Below are positions 43,173 to 52,841 of a DNA stretch of 64,000 bases, piece by piece; the first letter of the stretch is position 1, and the number at the start of each line of letters is the position of its first letter. Both the position numbers and the translations under genes were made by a program. Origin of the DNA: VXPQ01 sp965223485 (GTDB lineage Bacteria; Bacteroidota; Rhodothermia; Rhodothermales; VXPQ01); the NCBI GenBank assembly GCA_965223485.1, contig OZ244993.1, positions 2,728,001-2,792,000 of the forward strand, read 5' to 3'. The notes below the pieces were generated by a model that saw nothing but the letters and a program-made list of their open reading frames with translations, was not told where the DNA came from and did no database searches.

Positions 43173-44780
43173 ATGATTCCCGTAAAGGACCTGCCTCCGC
43201 CCGATGATATTTTTCCCGTGCGCCGGGCCCTACTCTCCGTGTTCGACAAAACCGGCCTCATCCCTTTTGCGCAACGCTTGCACGAACAGGACATCCAACT
43301 GATCTCCACGGGCGGTACTTGCCGCAGTCTGCGGGAAGCCGGTTTGCCGGTCACCGATGTCTCCGACGTGACGGGGTATCCTGAAATACTCGACGGGCGC
43401 GTCAAAACGCTACATCCCGCTATACACGGGGGCCTGCTGGCGCGGCGAAACGACGCGGAAGACATGAACGCGCTGCATACACTCTCCATTACACCGATCG
43501 AACTCGTCGTTGTTAATCTGTATCCCTTCGAAGAAGTCACATCAAAGGATGTTACAGAGGCTGAGGCAATAGAAAACATTGATATCGGTGGGCCAACAAT
43601 GATTCGCGCCGCCGCAAAAAATTATTTTTACACCGGGGTTGTTACTTCACCGACACAATATGAAGCGGTGGCCAGCGAACTGCTCGAGCAAAGCGGTGGG
43701 CTTACCATAACAACACGCCGGGCGCTCGCTCAAGAAGCATTTCAACGCACCGGAACGTACGATCGGGCAATCGAGGCCTGGTTCGCACAGCAGAACAAGT
43801 CGGACAACGACGGCAATGTATCCGCCCTGCCCGCAAGGCTGCGTACCGGCCTGCCGAAAAGACGCTCGCTCCGATATGGCGAAAATCCTCATCAGAAGGC
43901 GGCATTATATGGCGAAGTCGAGGATACCTGGACGCAAATCCATGGTAAGGAGTTGTCTTTCAACAATCTCATAGACCTCGACGCGGCGTGGCGCCTCATC
44001 GGCGAATTCGGCACAGATACGCCGGCTTGCGCGATCCTGAAGCATACCAACCCGTGCGGCGTGGCCGTAGCCGACACGCTGGAAAACGCCTGGGCCAGAG
44101 CTTTCGCCACCGACCGGCAATCGCCGTTCGGCGGCATTGTGATCGTCAACCGCCCGCTTGATCGGGCCACCGCAGAGGCTATCGATTGCATTTTCACAGA
44201 AATCATTATCGCGCCGGAATTCGAACCGGGCGTTACGGCATTGCTGGAGCAGAAAAAAAATCGGCGCTTGATCCGTTCGGGCGCCGCCGTAAGCGAAACG
44301 CCGGCGCTCGACATACGCAGCATCTCCGGCAATCTGCTCGTGCAAACGGCAAACGCTCCCCTTCCCTCTCCGGAAGTTATGCGAAACCACCTGCAGGTAG
44401 TGACTGAACGCGCTCCTGACCAGCGCGAATGGCAAGATCTCGATTTTGCCTGGCGGGTCGTCAAGCATGTCAAGAGTAATGCGATCGTCTACGCCTGCAA
44501 CCGTCGTACGCTCGGTATCGGCGCCGGACAAATGAGCCGTATCGACGCTTCGGAAATCGCTGTAATGAAGGGGAAAAAATCGGAACTCAACTTCAAAAAT
44601 GCGGTGATAGCATCGGATGCTTTCTTCCCCTTCGCCGACGGACTGGTCACAGCGGCCAAAAGCGGGGCCCGAGCCGTCATTCAGCCAGGCGGCTCCCGGC
44701 GAGACGACGAAGTAATCGCTGCAGCGAACGAAAACGGCATGGCGATGGTATGTACGGGAGTACGCCATTTTCGCCATTAG
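43173..44780 (+). CDS. purH: Bifunctional AICAR formyltransferase/IMP cyclohydrolase
   Basis: This 535-residue enzyme catalyses the last two steps of IMP synthesis. The N-terminal cyclohydrolase part includes FDKTGLIPFAQ, STGGTCRSLREAG and RVKTLHPAIHGGLLARR. The C-terminal AICAR formyltransferase part includes SLRYGENPHQKAALYG and the catalytic KHTNPCGVAV. The open frame continues upstream into purN, but the ATG at 43173 gives the family's usual start just before the conserved RRALLSVFDKTG, so I use it. Confidence 0.95.
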   Translation: MIPVKDLPPPDDIFPVRRALLSVFDKTGLIPFAQRLHEQDIQLISTGGTCRSLREAGLPVTDVSDVTGYPEILDGRVKTLHPAIHGGLLARRNDAEDMNALHTLSITPIELVVVNLYPFEEVTSKDVTEAEAIENIDIGGPTMIRAAAKNYFYTGVVTSPTQYEAVASELLEQSGGLTITTRRALAQEAFQRTGTYDRAIEAWFAQQNKSDNDGNVSALPARLRTGLPKRRSLRYGENPHQKAALYGEVEDTWTQIHGKELSFNNLIDLDAAWRLIGEFGTDTPACAILKHTNPCGVAVADTLENAWARAFATDRQSPFGGIVIVNRPLDRATAEAIDCIFTEIIIAPEFEPGVTALLEQKKNRRLIRSGAAVSETPALDIRSISGNLLVQTANAPLPSPEVMRNHLQVVTERAPDQREWQDLDFAWRVVKHVKSNAIVYACNRRTLGIGAGQMSRIDASEIAVMKGKKSELNFKNAVIASDAFFPFADGLVTAAKSGARAVIQPGGSRRDDEVIAAANENGMAMVCTGVRHFRH

Positions 44781-44894
44781 TTGTCTTGTGTAAACCGGCA
44801 GGCCGGGCGAATCTATTCCCCGGCGCGCTCGTTTACGATTTGCAAGCACATAGGACTACCGGCGGTTCTTCCGAACCGTTCTTCTGGAAACGCA

Positions 44895-45905
44895 ATGGGG
44901 TTTTTGAATTTTTCTTCGGACGTTGCCATTGATCTCGGCACGGTAAACACGCTCATTTATATCAACGAACAGGGCATTGTGCTCAACGAGCCCAGTATCG
45001 TTGCCGTGAACCGGAGCACAGGGAAAGTTATGGCGATCGGGTACGATGCACAGAGAATGCATGAGCGTACTCATAAGCAAATAGAAACCATTCGCCCTCT
45101 CAAGGATGGGGTCATCGCCGATTTTGAGATTGCCGAGCAGCTTATCCGGGGACTGATTCGCAAGGTAAAGACGGGCTGGCTCTCGTCTATCCATAACATG
45201 GTTATCTGCGTACCCAGCGGCATCACCGAGGTGGAAAAGCGGGCAGTGCGCGACTCGGCGGAGCACGCGGGCGCACGGAAGGTGTACCTCATTGACGAGC
45301 CGATGGCTGCAGCCATTGGAATCGGGCTGGACGTGAACGAGCCGATCGGCAATATGATCGTGGACATCGGCGGAGGCACCACGGAAATTGCGGTCATTAC
45401 GCTTTCAGGTATCGTGATTAATGAGTCCATACGCATCGGAGGTAATGAACTCGACAACGCCATCGTGCAGTATTTCAAACGGAATCACAACCTGCTTATT
45501 GGCCAACGAACCGCCGAACGTATGAAATGCGAGGTGGGGAGCGCCCGCGAACTCGATCCGGAACTGGAGATCGCAGTACGGGGACGGGATCTGGTAAGCG
45601 GTATCCCCAAGGTGCGTAACATTTCTTCGGAAGACATCCGCGAAGCATTGCGCGATCGGATCGAATTGATCGTCGCAGCCATCCTGCGTTGCCTGGAACG
45701 CACGCCGCCGGAACTCGGCGCCGATGTATTGGAGCGCGGAATTATGCTGACAGGTGGAGGCGCTATGCTGAAAGGCCTCGACAGCTTGATCCGAAGCCGT
45801 GTGGAACTGCCCGTGCATCAATCGGAAAACCCATTGTATGCGGTAGCGCAGGGCACCGGAAAAGTGCTTGAAAACCTGAAGGATTACCAAAATGTCCTTT
45901 CATGA
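44895..45905 (+). CDS. mreB: Rod-shape-determining actin homologue MreB
   Basis: This 336-residue bacterial actin forms membrane filaments guiding lateral cell-wall synthesis. It shows VAIDLGTVNTLIYI (phosphate 1), IDEPMAAAIG, the VDIGGGTTEIAVI phosphate-2 loop and LTGGGAMLKGLD. The open frame starts at 44781, but the ATG at 44895, after TGGAAA, gives the typical MGFLNFSSDVAIDLG start. It overlaps mreC by four bases (ATGA). Together with mreC it indicates a rod or curved cell. Confidence 0.96.
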   Translation: MGFLNFSSDVAIDLGTVNTLIYINEQGIVLNEPSIVAVNRSTGKVMAIGYDAQRMHERTHKQIETIRPLKDGVIADFEIAEQLIRGLIRKVKTGWLSSIHNMVICVPSGITEVEKRAVRDSAEHAGARKVYLIDEPMAAAIGIGLDVNEPIGNMIVDIGGGTTEIAVITLSGIVINESIRIGGNELDNAIVQYFKRNHNLLIGQRTAERMKCEVGSARELDPELEIAVRGRDLVSGIPKVRNISSEDIREALRDRIELIVAAILRCLERTPPELGADVLERGIMLTGGGAMLKGLDSLIRSRVELPVHQSENPLYAVAQGTGKVLENLKDYQNVLS

Positions 45906-46729
45906 ATATCCGTCTTCTGGCTCATATTCGGGATGGGTTATTTCTCGGCACGCTCCTCATCATTGCCGGGCTCACCATGCTGACCTCCAACCGGGGTATC
46001 GTACGCAGCATGCAGGCCGGGGCGCTTGAAACCACGGCGTGGCTGGAAGCCCGCTACGCCCGGGTGGCTCAAAATTTCAACGCAATCTCCGAAAACAGCG
46101 CCTTGCGCGAGGAAAATATCCGACTCTCCAGTCAGATTGCGCGTTCTCGCGAAGTACTGGTTGAAAACGAGCGGCTCCGTCATCTTATCGGATATCGCAA
46201 TGAAGCCACGTACAACCTGCTCCCCGCACGAATTATCAACAAGGATATCACCGGACAATGGAACTACCTTACGCTCGATGTAGGCGAGGTAGACAGCGTG
46301 GCGACCCATATGGCCGTCATAAACGAACGCGGCATCATCGGGTATACCACGCTGGTGAGCAAACATTATTCGAAGGTGATACCCTACGTCAATACGGAAG
46401 TACATATTCCTGCAAAAATCCATCCGTTGCAGGCCTACGGAATCGTCCGCTGGGACGGAGTACGGACGGATCGATTGCATCTTGATTCTATCGTCAAGAC
46501 GGAACCCGTCGAAACGGGCCAATCCGTCGTCACTGCAGGGTACAGCAGCATATTTCCGGCGGGCCTTCCGATCGGCTCTATAGATTCCATCTCGGTCAGG
46601 CCCGGACGGTATGAGCTTACCATATTTGTCCGCCCCGCCGCATCCATATCGACGGCAGAGCATGTCTTTGTGGTGCGAGAGCGACCGGACCCGGAGCGCA
46701 TCGAATTCGAACAACAGGACATCCGTTAA
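45902..46729 (+). CDS. mreC: Rod-shape-determining protein MreC
   Basis: This 275-residue periplasmic scaffold of the elongasome has one membrane helix at about 13-30, a coiled coil at about 55-95 (heptads around SENSALREENIRLSSQI), and two beta-barrel lobes carrying DVGEVDSVATHMAVINERGIIGY and GQSVVTAGYSSIFPAGLPIG. It overlaps mreB by four bases. The usual mreD, mrdA and rodA do not follow; instead dacB starts 45 bases later. Confidence 0.94.
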   Translation: MNIRLLAHIRDGLFLGTLLIIAGLTMLTSNRGIVRSMQAGALETTAWLEARYARVAQNFNAISENSALREENIRLSSQIARSREVLVENERLRHLIGYRNEATYNLLPARIINKDITGQWNYLTLDVGEVDSVATHMAVINERGIIGYTTLVSKHYSKVIPYVNTEVHIPAKIHPLQAYGIVRWDGVRTDRLHLDSIVKTEPVETGQSVVTAGYSSIFPAGLPIGSIDSISVRPGRYELTIFVRPAASISTAEHVFVVRERPDPERIEFEQQDIR

Positions 46730-46774
46730 AGCCCCCTCGCAATAACATTCCCTCGTCAGCCTGCCCCGAGAAAC

Positions 46775-48313
46775 ATGGGCGCAAAGCGTTTCGTCATCAT
46801 CCTGTTCCTGTGCTCCGCAGCGAGCTACGTCACGGCAGCGCATGCCCAGCAAGAGAGTGAGGGCATTCGCCGCCTCCGCAACCCCATTGATCGCCTGCTT
46901 GATGCAGAGCCGTTCGAGAACGGGTTCTGGGGCGTGCATATTGTGGATATCGAAAGCGGGCGCGTTCTCTATGCTCGTAACGCCGGTAAATCTTTTGTAC
47001 CTGCCTCGAACGCCAAACTTTATACCACGGCTGCCGCCTTGGATCTGCTCGGACCGGACTATCGCTTCGAAACCAGGCTGTATATCGACGGAACTGTTGA
47101 CGAAGAGGGCGTGCTCGACGGCAATGTAATCGTGCGCGGTGGGGCCGACCCCACACTGGGGGGACACTACCTGAGCGATTCGGGCGACTGGGACGCAGAT
47201 ATCGACGCCCTCGGTATCTTCCGTGATTGGGCGGATTCGCTGCGCGCCGCCGGCATACGCCGCATCACGGGCGACCTCATAGGCGACGACGACGTGATCG
47301 ACGACGTACCGCTGGGCGTAAACTGGTCATGGGACGATGAAACCTGGTATTACTCCGCACAGCTTGGGGGACTGGCGTTCCATGACAATGTCATTCACTT
47401 GTACGTAGACGGGCGCACACCCGGCATGCCGGCCAAACTGACCTGGGAGCCGCTGGGCACAGACTACGTACAGGTTATTAATCGGACGCTCACTACAGAA
47501 CCGGGCACGGCCCTAAAAGAAGGGTACCGCCGGCGACGTGGCACGAACACGATCGAGGTTACCGCACGCGTACCCGCGGGGGCCAGTGAACTTGAGGAAA
47601 TTACGGTCGAAAACCCGACCAGGTACACGGTGTATGTGCTGCGGGAAGCACTGCTTCAATCAGGAATCGCCGTGGCGGGCGATCCCGTGGACGTAGACGC
47701 CTTGTCCATCAAACCTGCTTACGAAACGCCACTATATCGCCGCGTGGCGATCCATCGTTCGGCGCCGCTCCCGGAAGTGGCTTCCCTGATCAATAAACCA
47801 AGCCAGAACCTTTACGCCGATCTTCTGATGAAAATGCTTGCGGTGGCGATTCCACAAGAAGACAGCGACCTTGCCCCGGGATCGGCAGCCATGGGTATCG
47901 AAACGGCGATGGGCACGTTCGCCCGGGCCGGCGTCGACACGAGCGCTATCCGGCTGGTGGATGGGTCGGGATTGTCACGCTTGAACCTTGTGGCGCCGGA
48001 GATGACCACTACGCTCCTATCCTTCATGTGGACGCACCCGGACACAAGGGTGCGCGATGCGTTTTACGATTCACTTCCCGTCGCAGGGGAAAACGGATCA
48101 TTGAAACACCGTATGAGGCAAGGACTCGCTGCAGGAAATATGCGCGGCAAGACAGGTACATTAACCTTTGCGAGCAGTTTGAGCGGGTATGTTCGGGCCA
48201 ATGACGGGCGCATGCTTGCCTTTTCCATTATGTCCAACCACCATACCTCGGGATCTAACGACATCCGCAGAGCGCAGGACGCTATCGTGGAATTGCTGGC
48301 GGGATTCGAGTAA
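46775..48313 (+). CDS. dacB: D-alanyl-D-alanine carboxypeptidase/endopeptidase (PBP4)
   Basis: This 512-residue periplasmic penicillin-binding protein has a signal peptide (about 1-25, ending AHAQ), the SxxK motif in PASNAKLYTTA (S78, K81), the SxN motif in SQNLYADLL, and the KTG motif in RGKTGTLTFASSLSG. The long insert between SxxK and SxN is typical of class C1 low-molecular-weight PBP4. It cleaves cross-links or terminal D-Ala. Its position behind mreBC suggests co-regulation with elongation. Confidence 0.93.
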   Translation: MGAKRFVIILFLCSAASYVTAAHAQQESEGIRRLRNPIDRLLDAEPFENGFWGVHIVDIESGRVLYARNAGKSFVPASNAKLYTTAAALDLLGPDYRFETRLYIDGTVDEEGVLDGNVIVRGGADPTLGGHYLSDSGDWDADIDALGIFRDWADSLRAAGIRRITGDLIGDDDVIDDVPLGVNWSWDDETWYYSAQLGGLAFHDNVIHLYVDGRTPGMPAKLTWEPLGTDYVQVINRTLTTEPGTALKEGYRRRRGTNTIEVTARVPAGASELEEITVENPTRYTVYVLREALLQSGIAVAGDPVDVDALSIKPAYETPLYRRVAIHRSAPLPEVASLINKPSQNLYADLLMKMLAVAIPQEDSDLAPGSAAMGIETAMGTFARAGVDTSAIRLVDGSGLSRLNLVAPEMTTTLLSFMWTHPDTRVRDAFYDSLPVAGENGSLKHRMRQGLAAGNMRGKTGTLTFASSLSGYVRANDGRMLAFSIMSNHHTSGSNDIRRAQDAIVELLAGFE

Positions 48314-48462
48314 TCACGTGCGTAACACAGGTATGTCGCCCCAACCCCGGCACAACTTTTTCAGAACCTTTCAGGGATATTCACGTCTATACGCAATACG
48401 GATTCGTGTTTATCAGGAATGAAAAGAACATTGTTTCGAGGAGCGAACGAAGAACGACTTAG

Positions 48463-49041
48463 ATGACGCCTGCGAATGTTTCCGTATACCCCAATATGCA
48501 TGGAACGACCGTTCTGGGATTGCGGCACCGTGGAAAAGTAGTACTCGGTTCCGACGGACAGGCCACCATGAACAGTGTCGTCGTAAAGCACCGGGCACAG
48601 AAGGTGCGCACGCTCTACGACGGCAAAATACTTGCAGGGTTTGCAGGCGCTACCGCTGATGCCTTCACGTTATTCGAACGCTTCGAGGAAAAACTGCAAC
48701 ATTATGGAGGAAACGTAACCCGCTCGGCCGTCGAACTTGCCAAAGACTGGCGTACAGACCGCTACTTGCGCCGGCTTGAGGCGTTGCTTGCCGTCGGCGC
48801 TCCCGAACGACTATTGCTGGTGAGTGGTACGGGGGACGTCATCGAACCGGACGATGAGATTGTCGCCATAGGGTCAGGCGGGGCCTATGCGCTTGCTGCT
48901 GCCCGCGCCACCCTGCTCCATGCCAACCATCTCGAAGCCCGAAATATTGTTGAAGAAGCGCTTCGTGTCGCCGCCGGCATTTGTATTTACACAAACGATC
49001 ACCTGTCTGTTCTGGAAATAGACGCAATGGACGCCGACTAA
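48463..49041 (+). CDS. hslV: ATP-dependent protease peptidase subunit HslV
   Basis: This 192-residue proteasome-like threonine peptidase works with HslU. Mature HslV probably starts at T15 in HGTTVLGLRHRGK after a 14-residue propeptide, longer than the usual single Met or short leader. An ATG at 48496 would leave just MHG before it. Other marks are GSDGQATMN, GFAGATADAFTLFERFEEKL, VELAKDWRTDRYLRRLEALL and CIYTNDHLSVLEI. A gene for an NYN-like protein intervenes before hslU. Confidence 0.95.
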   Translation: MTPANVSVYPNMHGTTVLGLRHRGKVVLGSDGQATMNSVVVKHRAQKVRTLYDGKILAGFAGATADAFTLFERFEEKLQHYGGNVTRSAVELAKDWRTDRYLRRLEALLAVGAPERLLLVSGTGDVIEPDDEIVAIGSGGAYALAAARATLLHANHLEARNIVEEALRVAAGICIYTNDHLSVLEIDAMDAD

Positions 49042-49120
49042 ACGGCGAGCGGCCAGACCGCGCCCGAATACAACACGAAATTCCCCCAATATCTTTAATA
49101 ACAAACAAAGTATTCCTGCC

Positions 49121-50260
49121 ATGACCTTTACACCAGAAACAAGCAAAACCGCCCAGGATACTGGAAGCACCGCACTGTTTGTCGACTATGACGATCTGCA
49201 CCGGAGTCTGGCCCGACTCACCCACAATGAAAATGCATCCGTGAAAGTGATTTCGGAAATGATCGATGCCCTCCGGAATAACGTTCCGGAAGAAAAAGGC
49301 CCCATCACAGAAACACGTGCATACGGTGATTTCGCATCCCTGAACAGGACTGGAGATCAGGCTAAAAACATGCTCTATATGAAGGGCATTGAAACCCGCT
49401 ATGCACCGAATGCAAACCGGGAAAGTACGATCGAACTGCAGATTGGCGTAGACGCCATGGAATTGCTGCACAACCGCCCTGACGTTGCCCGTCTCGTGCT
49501 GCTCAGTGGACAGCGTCTATATCTTCCCCTTGTGCAGGTTTTTAAAAAATACGGACGTGACATTCTGGTTGCGAGCCTTGCGGACGCCGCTTCTCCGGAA
49601 CATGGCTTTTCCGGAGGAAGCGACTGGTTCCTGTCGGCCCGGGAACTGCTGAGCGCTTCGGCTCGAGAGTTCTTAAACGCACCGTTTCCGGCAGCAGCGC
49701 CCCGGGGAAGCATGCCCCCGGTCCAGCGCAGGCCCCGTATGGCCCCGGTTGTACCGGTCGAACGCAGGCCCCGCCCAGCCCCGCTTGCCTCTGCAGGATC
49801 CCTCGAAGAACTCGAGGATCCAATTCTCGTTCGCACGCTGGAAATCATCGACGATCACTTCGGACAATATGACGAGGTGTACCTGACGCCGTTGCTTCGG
49901 AAACTCTCCGATCTCGTGGACGAACGCCGGTACGACCCGAAGAATCTCATCAGCGATCTCGAAGAACAGCAAGCCGTGCGGCTTGAAAAACGCAGCGGCT
50001 TCCCGCACGACTACACCGTGCTCATCCTCGACGAGCAGCATCCGACCGTCGCCCGTATCCTATCCGGAAGGCAAAGAAGCGCAGACCTCGAGGACCCGGC
50101 CAGCGCATCTTCTTCCTGGTACTACGGCGACGACGATACGTCCGAAGATGCCGAGGATGGTATCCGGGTGAATGTCGACAAGGATGAGGAATCCGAGGAA
50201 TACGAAGAGGATACGTTCGACTACGACGAATACGACCGGGATATCGGCGCCAGCGCGTAA
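49121..50260 (+). CDS. NYN-like (LabA/DUF88) domain protein with winged-helix-like C-terminus
   Basis: This 379-residue cytoplasmic protein has an N-terminal NYN/PIN-like domain at about 15-170: ALFVDYDDLHRS, TETRAYGDF, GVDAMELL and LVLLSGQRLYLPLVQVFKKYG. The canonical 'SGDsDF' acidic motif is here SGQRLY, so one or two expected catalytic aspartates are missing, suggesting a weak or inactive nuclease. A proline/arginine-rich linker at about 190-225 leads to an OST-HTH-like helical module at about 228-320. The end is very acidic (about 335-379). It is inserted between hslV and hslU on the same strand; whether it is part of the protease function is unknown. Confidence 0.7.
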   Translation: MTFTPETSKTAQDTGSTALFVDYDDLHRSLARLTHNENASVKVISEMIDALRNNVPEEKGPITETRAYGDFASLNRTGDQAKNMLYMKGIETRYAPNANRESTIELQIGVDAMELLHNRPDVARLVLLSGQRLYLPLVQVFKKYGRDILVASLADAASPEHGFSGGSDWFLSARELLSASAREFLNAPFPAAAPRGSMPPVQRRPRMAPVVPVERRPRPAPLASAGSLEELEDPILVRTLEIIDDHFGQYDEVYLTPLLRKLSDLVDERRYDPKNLISDLEEQQAVRLEKRSGFPHDYTVLILDEQHPTVARILSGRQRSADLEDPASASSSWYYGDDDTSEDAEDGIRVNVDKDEESEEYEEDTFDYDEYDRDIGASA

Positions 50261-50311
50261 CGGCTCGAACAATGGTGGCAGGCATAGTGTGCGGAACCCG
50301 AACCCCTGATT

Positions 50312-51736
50312 ATGTGCAGCATGACGACAACGATCTGTAAACCCGAAGAAATGACCCCGCGTGAAATCGTGGCGGAACTCGACAAGTACATCGTCGGGCA
50401 GAAAGACGCTAAGAAGAACGTGGCGATCGCGCTGAGAAATCGGTGGAGGAGAAGGAATGCATCGGAGGAAATGCGCGACGAAATCATCCCGAACAACATC
50501 CTGATGATCGGTCCAACAGGCGTCGGGAAAACCGAGATCGCACGTCGTCTTGCGAGGCTTGCAGGGGCTCCCTTTATCAAGGTGGAAGCCACGAAATTCA
50601 CGGAAGTCGGCTACGTGGGGCGTGATGTAGACAGCATGATCCGGGATCTGGTCGATATCGCTATCAATATGGTCCGGGAGGAACAAACCGAGATTCTGAA
50701 GGAACGTGCGCAGGAACTGGCCCAGGAGCGCATCCTGGATCTTCTTATCCCGGCGGTACAGAAGCCGGGGGCGACTGCCGTCGGAGCCGGTTTTACCGTA
50801 CAGCGGTCTGAAAGCAATGGGGAAAATGCTGCCGAAAGCGAGGACGACTCGATAAACCGAACGCGCGAAAAATTCCGTAAAAAGCTTGCTGCAGGCGAAT
50901 TAGAGGACCGGGAAATCGAGGTGGAAGTGTCGGCAGACAACGCACCGATGCTGCAAGTCTTCGGCCCCATGGGTATGGAGGAAATGGGGATGAACATCCA
51001 GGATCTTTTCGGTGAAATAGGAAACCGGCAACGGAAAAAGCGTCGGGTCAAAATCGCCGAAGCCCGTACACTCCTCTCGAAGGAGGAAGCGCAGAAACTG
51101 ATCGACATGGACAAGGTGAAGAAAGAGGCCCTTGAGCGCGTGGAAAACTCTGGCATTGTCTTTATCGATGAAATCGACAAAGTGGCGGGGCGAAGCGGAA
51201 AAAGCGGCGGCCCGGATGTCTCTCGGGAAGGCGTGCAGCGAGACCTGCTCCCTATGGTAGAGGGATCGAACGTAACGACGAAGCACGGTATGGTAAAAAC
51301 GGACCATATCCTCTTCATCGCAGGCGGTGCATTTCATGCCTCGAAACCCAGCGACCTCATCCCGGAAATGCAGGGCCGCTTCCCGATCCGGGTCGAGTTG
51401 CACAGTTTGGGGGAAGAAGATTTCTACCGGATTCTCACCGAGCCGAGGAACGCACTCCTGAAGCAATACACAGCGCTCCTTGCTTCGGAAAACGTGCGTA
51501 TCGAATTCACGGACGGCGCAGTACGACGTATCGCAGCAGTTGCGGCGCAAGTGAACGCCGATGTGGAAAACATAGGGGCGCGCCGGTTGCACACCATCCT
51601 GACCACTTTGCTCGAAGACCTCCTGTTCGATACCCCCAACGATCACCGGACAGAAATGGTCATCGACAAAGAGATGGTGGACGAAACATTGAACCCGGTG
51701 ATCGAAAACCGGGACCTCAGCCAGTATATTCTATAA
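50312..51736 (+). CDS. hslU: ATP-dependent protease ATPase subunit HslU
   Basis: This 474-residue AAA+ unfoldase partners with HslV. Marks are MTPREIVAELDKYIVGQ, Walker A GPTGVGKTE (residues 67-75), VGRDVDSMIRDLVD, Walker B FIDEIDKVA, and the C-terminal RDLSQYIL, which inserts into HslV pores. The central I-domain (about 150-240) has normal length. ATGs at 50312, 50321 and 50351 are all possible; the last would start exactly at the conserved MTPREIV. It is separated from hslV by the NYN-like gene. Confidence 0.95.
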   Translation: MCSMTTTICKPEEMTPREIVAELDKYIVGQKDAKKNVAIALRNRWRRRNASEEMRDEIIPNNILMIGPTGVGKTEIARRLARLAGAPFIKVEATKFTEVGYVGRDVDSMIRDLVDIAINMVREEQTEILKERAQELAQERILDLLIPAVQKPGATAVGAGFTVQRSESNGENAAESEDDSINRTREKFRKKLAAGELEDREIEVEVSADNAPMLQVFGPMGMEEMGMNIQDLFGEIGNRQRKKRRVKIAEARTLLSKEEAQKLIDMDKVKKEALERVENSGIVFIDEIDKVAGRSGKSGGPDVSREGVQRDLLPMVEGSNVTTKHGMVKTDHILFIAGGAFHASKPSDLIPEMQGRFPIRVELHSLGEEDFYRILTEPRNALLKQYTALLASENVRIEFTDGAVRRIAAVAAQVNADVENIGARRLHTILTTLLEDLLFDTPNDHRTEMVIDKEMVDETLNPVIENRDLSQYIL

Positions 51737-51847
51737 ACCGGATCGGAGCAGTCGGGACGTTCCTGCGACGACGCCAAGCAGGCAGCGAGCAGAAAACGAC
51801 GTGCAAATCGGCGCCCTTGTGGGGAAACATAACCCTCATCGTATCCC

Positions 51848-52825
51848 ATGAACCACGTCTTCCCGGACCATGCCGCACCTGTGCAGGATGACGCAGCGGA
51901 ACGCTGGAAGACACTGCAGAACGTTTCCGCCTCACACAGGCCGTTTGCCCGTCTCGACTATGTACGCGCCGTAGCTTCCGGGGCAGGGTTACATCTCGGC
52001 ATCCATATCGTTTCGGACAACGGGCAAGATCTGGCAGGCGCGGCAGTTACATGGAAACGACGCGGTCCCTGGCGTGAAGTCATCGTGCCCCCCTTCACTC
52101 CGTTTTCGGCGCTGATTCTGCGTGATTCCCTGAATCCATCCGACATTCACTCCCGGACAACCCCGCTTGAATCCCTGCTCGCCAAACTGGAAGCCGGATA
52201 CGATCGGGTTCACCTGCACCTGGACCCGGAATACACCGATGTACGCCCCGCGCAGTGGAGAGGGTGGACAACGCGCCCGCTATATACATACCGGCTGTGC
52301 ACCGCTGACGGCCCGGAAACCTGGTCGAAAGGCGCCGCACGCACGTTTCGCAGCGGAAAGGACGCCTACGATCTGCTCGAAGGAGACGGGGTCGGCAGCG
52401 CCACTGCCCTCTTGGCTGCGGCAAGCTACACCCGGCAGCGCCGCAAAATTCCGCTGGATAAGGATACGCTTGAAACGCTCGTGCGAAACGCCGAAAGCAC
52501 CGGGATGGCTTCTTCCTTTGCCGTCCGACGCCGTGACACCGGAGACATACAAGCCGGCATCGTAGCGCTGCATTCAAACCGAAGGGGCTATTACTGGGTG
52601 GTCGGCAGTGTCCCGGGACCCGCCATGACCGTACTCGTCGGTAAAATGCTTCCGAGACTGTATGCGTCCGGTATCGAAGAGTTTGATCTGATGGGGGCCA
52701 ACACACCAACCATCGCCGAATTCAAACGACGTTTCGGGGCCAGACTCACGCCATACTACCGCATCGGATTCTGCAAGAAGCCCATGCTGCAATGGCTCTG
52801 TACACTTCGGAAAATGAGGGGGTAG
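51848..52825 (+). CDS. FemAB/GNAT-like acyltransferase
   Basis: This 325-residue protein with a two-lobed GNAT pattern resembles FemAB-like peptidoglycan or exopolysaccharide acyltransferases. The N-terminal lobe includes ARLDYVRAVASGAGLHLG and the C-terminal lobe SFAVRRRDTGDIQAGIVALHSN, then GYYWVVGS and EEFDLMGANTPTIAEFKRRFGARLTPYY, the last being characteristic of the family. No signal peptide. The following genes (a membrane protein and a flippase) suggest a role in making a surface polysaccharide. It is 111 bases after hslU. Confidence 0.75.
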   Translation: MNHVFPDHAAPVQDDAAERWKTLQNVSASHRPFARLDYVRAVASGAGLHLGIHIVSDNGQDLAGAAVTWKRRGPWREVIVPPFTPFSALILRDSLNPSDIHSRTTPLESLLAKLEAGYDRVHLHLDPEYTDVRPAQWRGWTTRPLYTYRLCTADGPETWSKGAARTFRSGKDAYDLLEGDGVGSATALLAAASYTRQRRKIPLDKDTLETLVRNAESTGMASSFAVRRRDTGDIQAGIVALHSNRRGYYWVVGSVPGPAMTVLVGKMLPRLYASGIEEFDLMGANTPTIAEFKRRFGARLTPYYRIGFCKKPMLQWLCTLRKMRG

Positions 52826-52841
52826 CGTCATCGTACAACCG

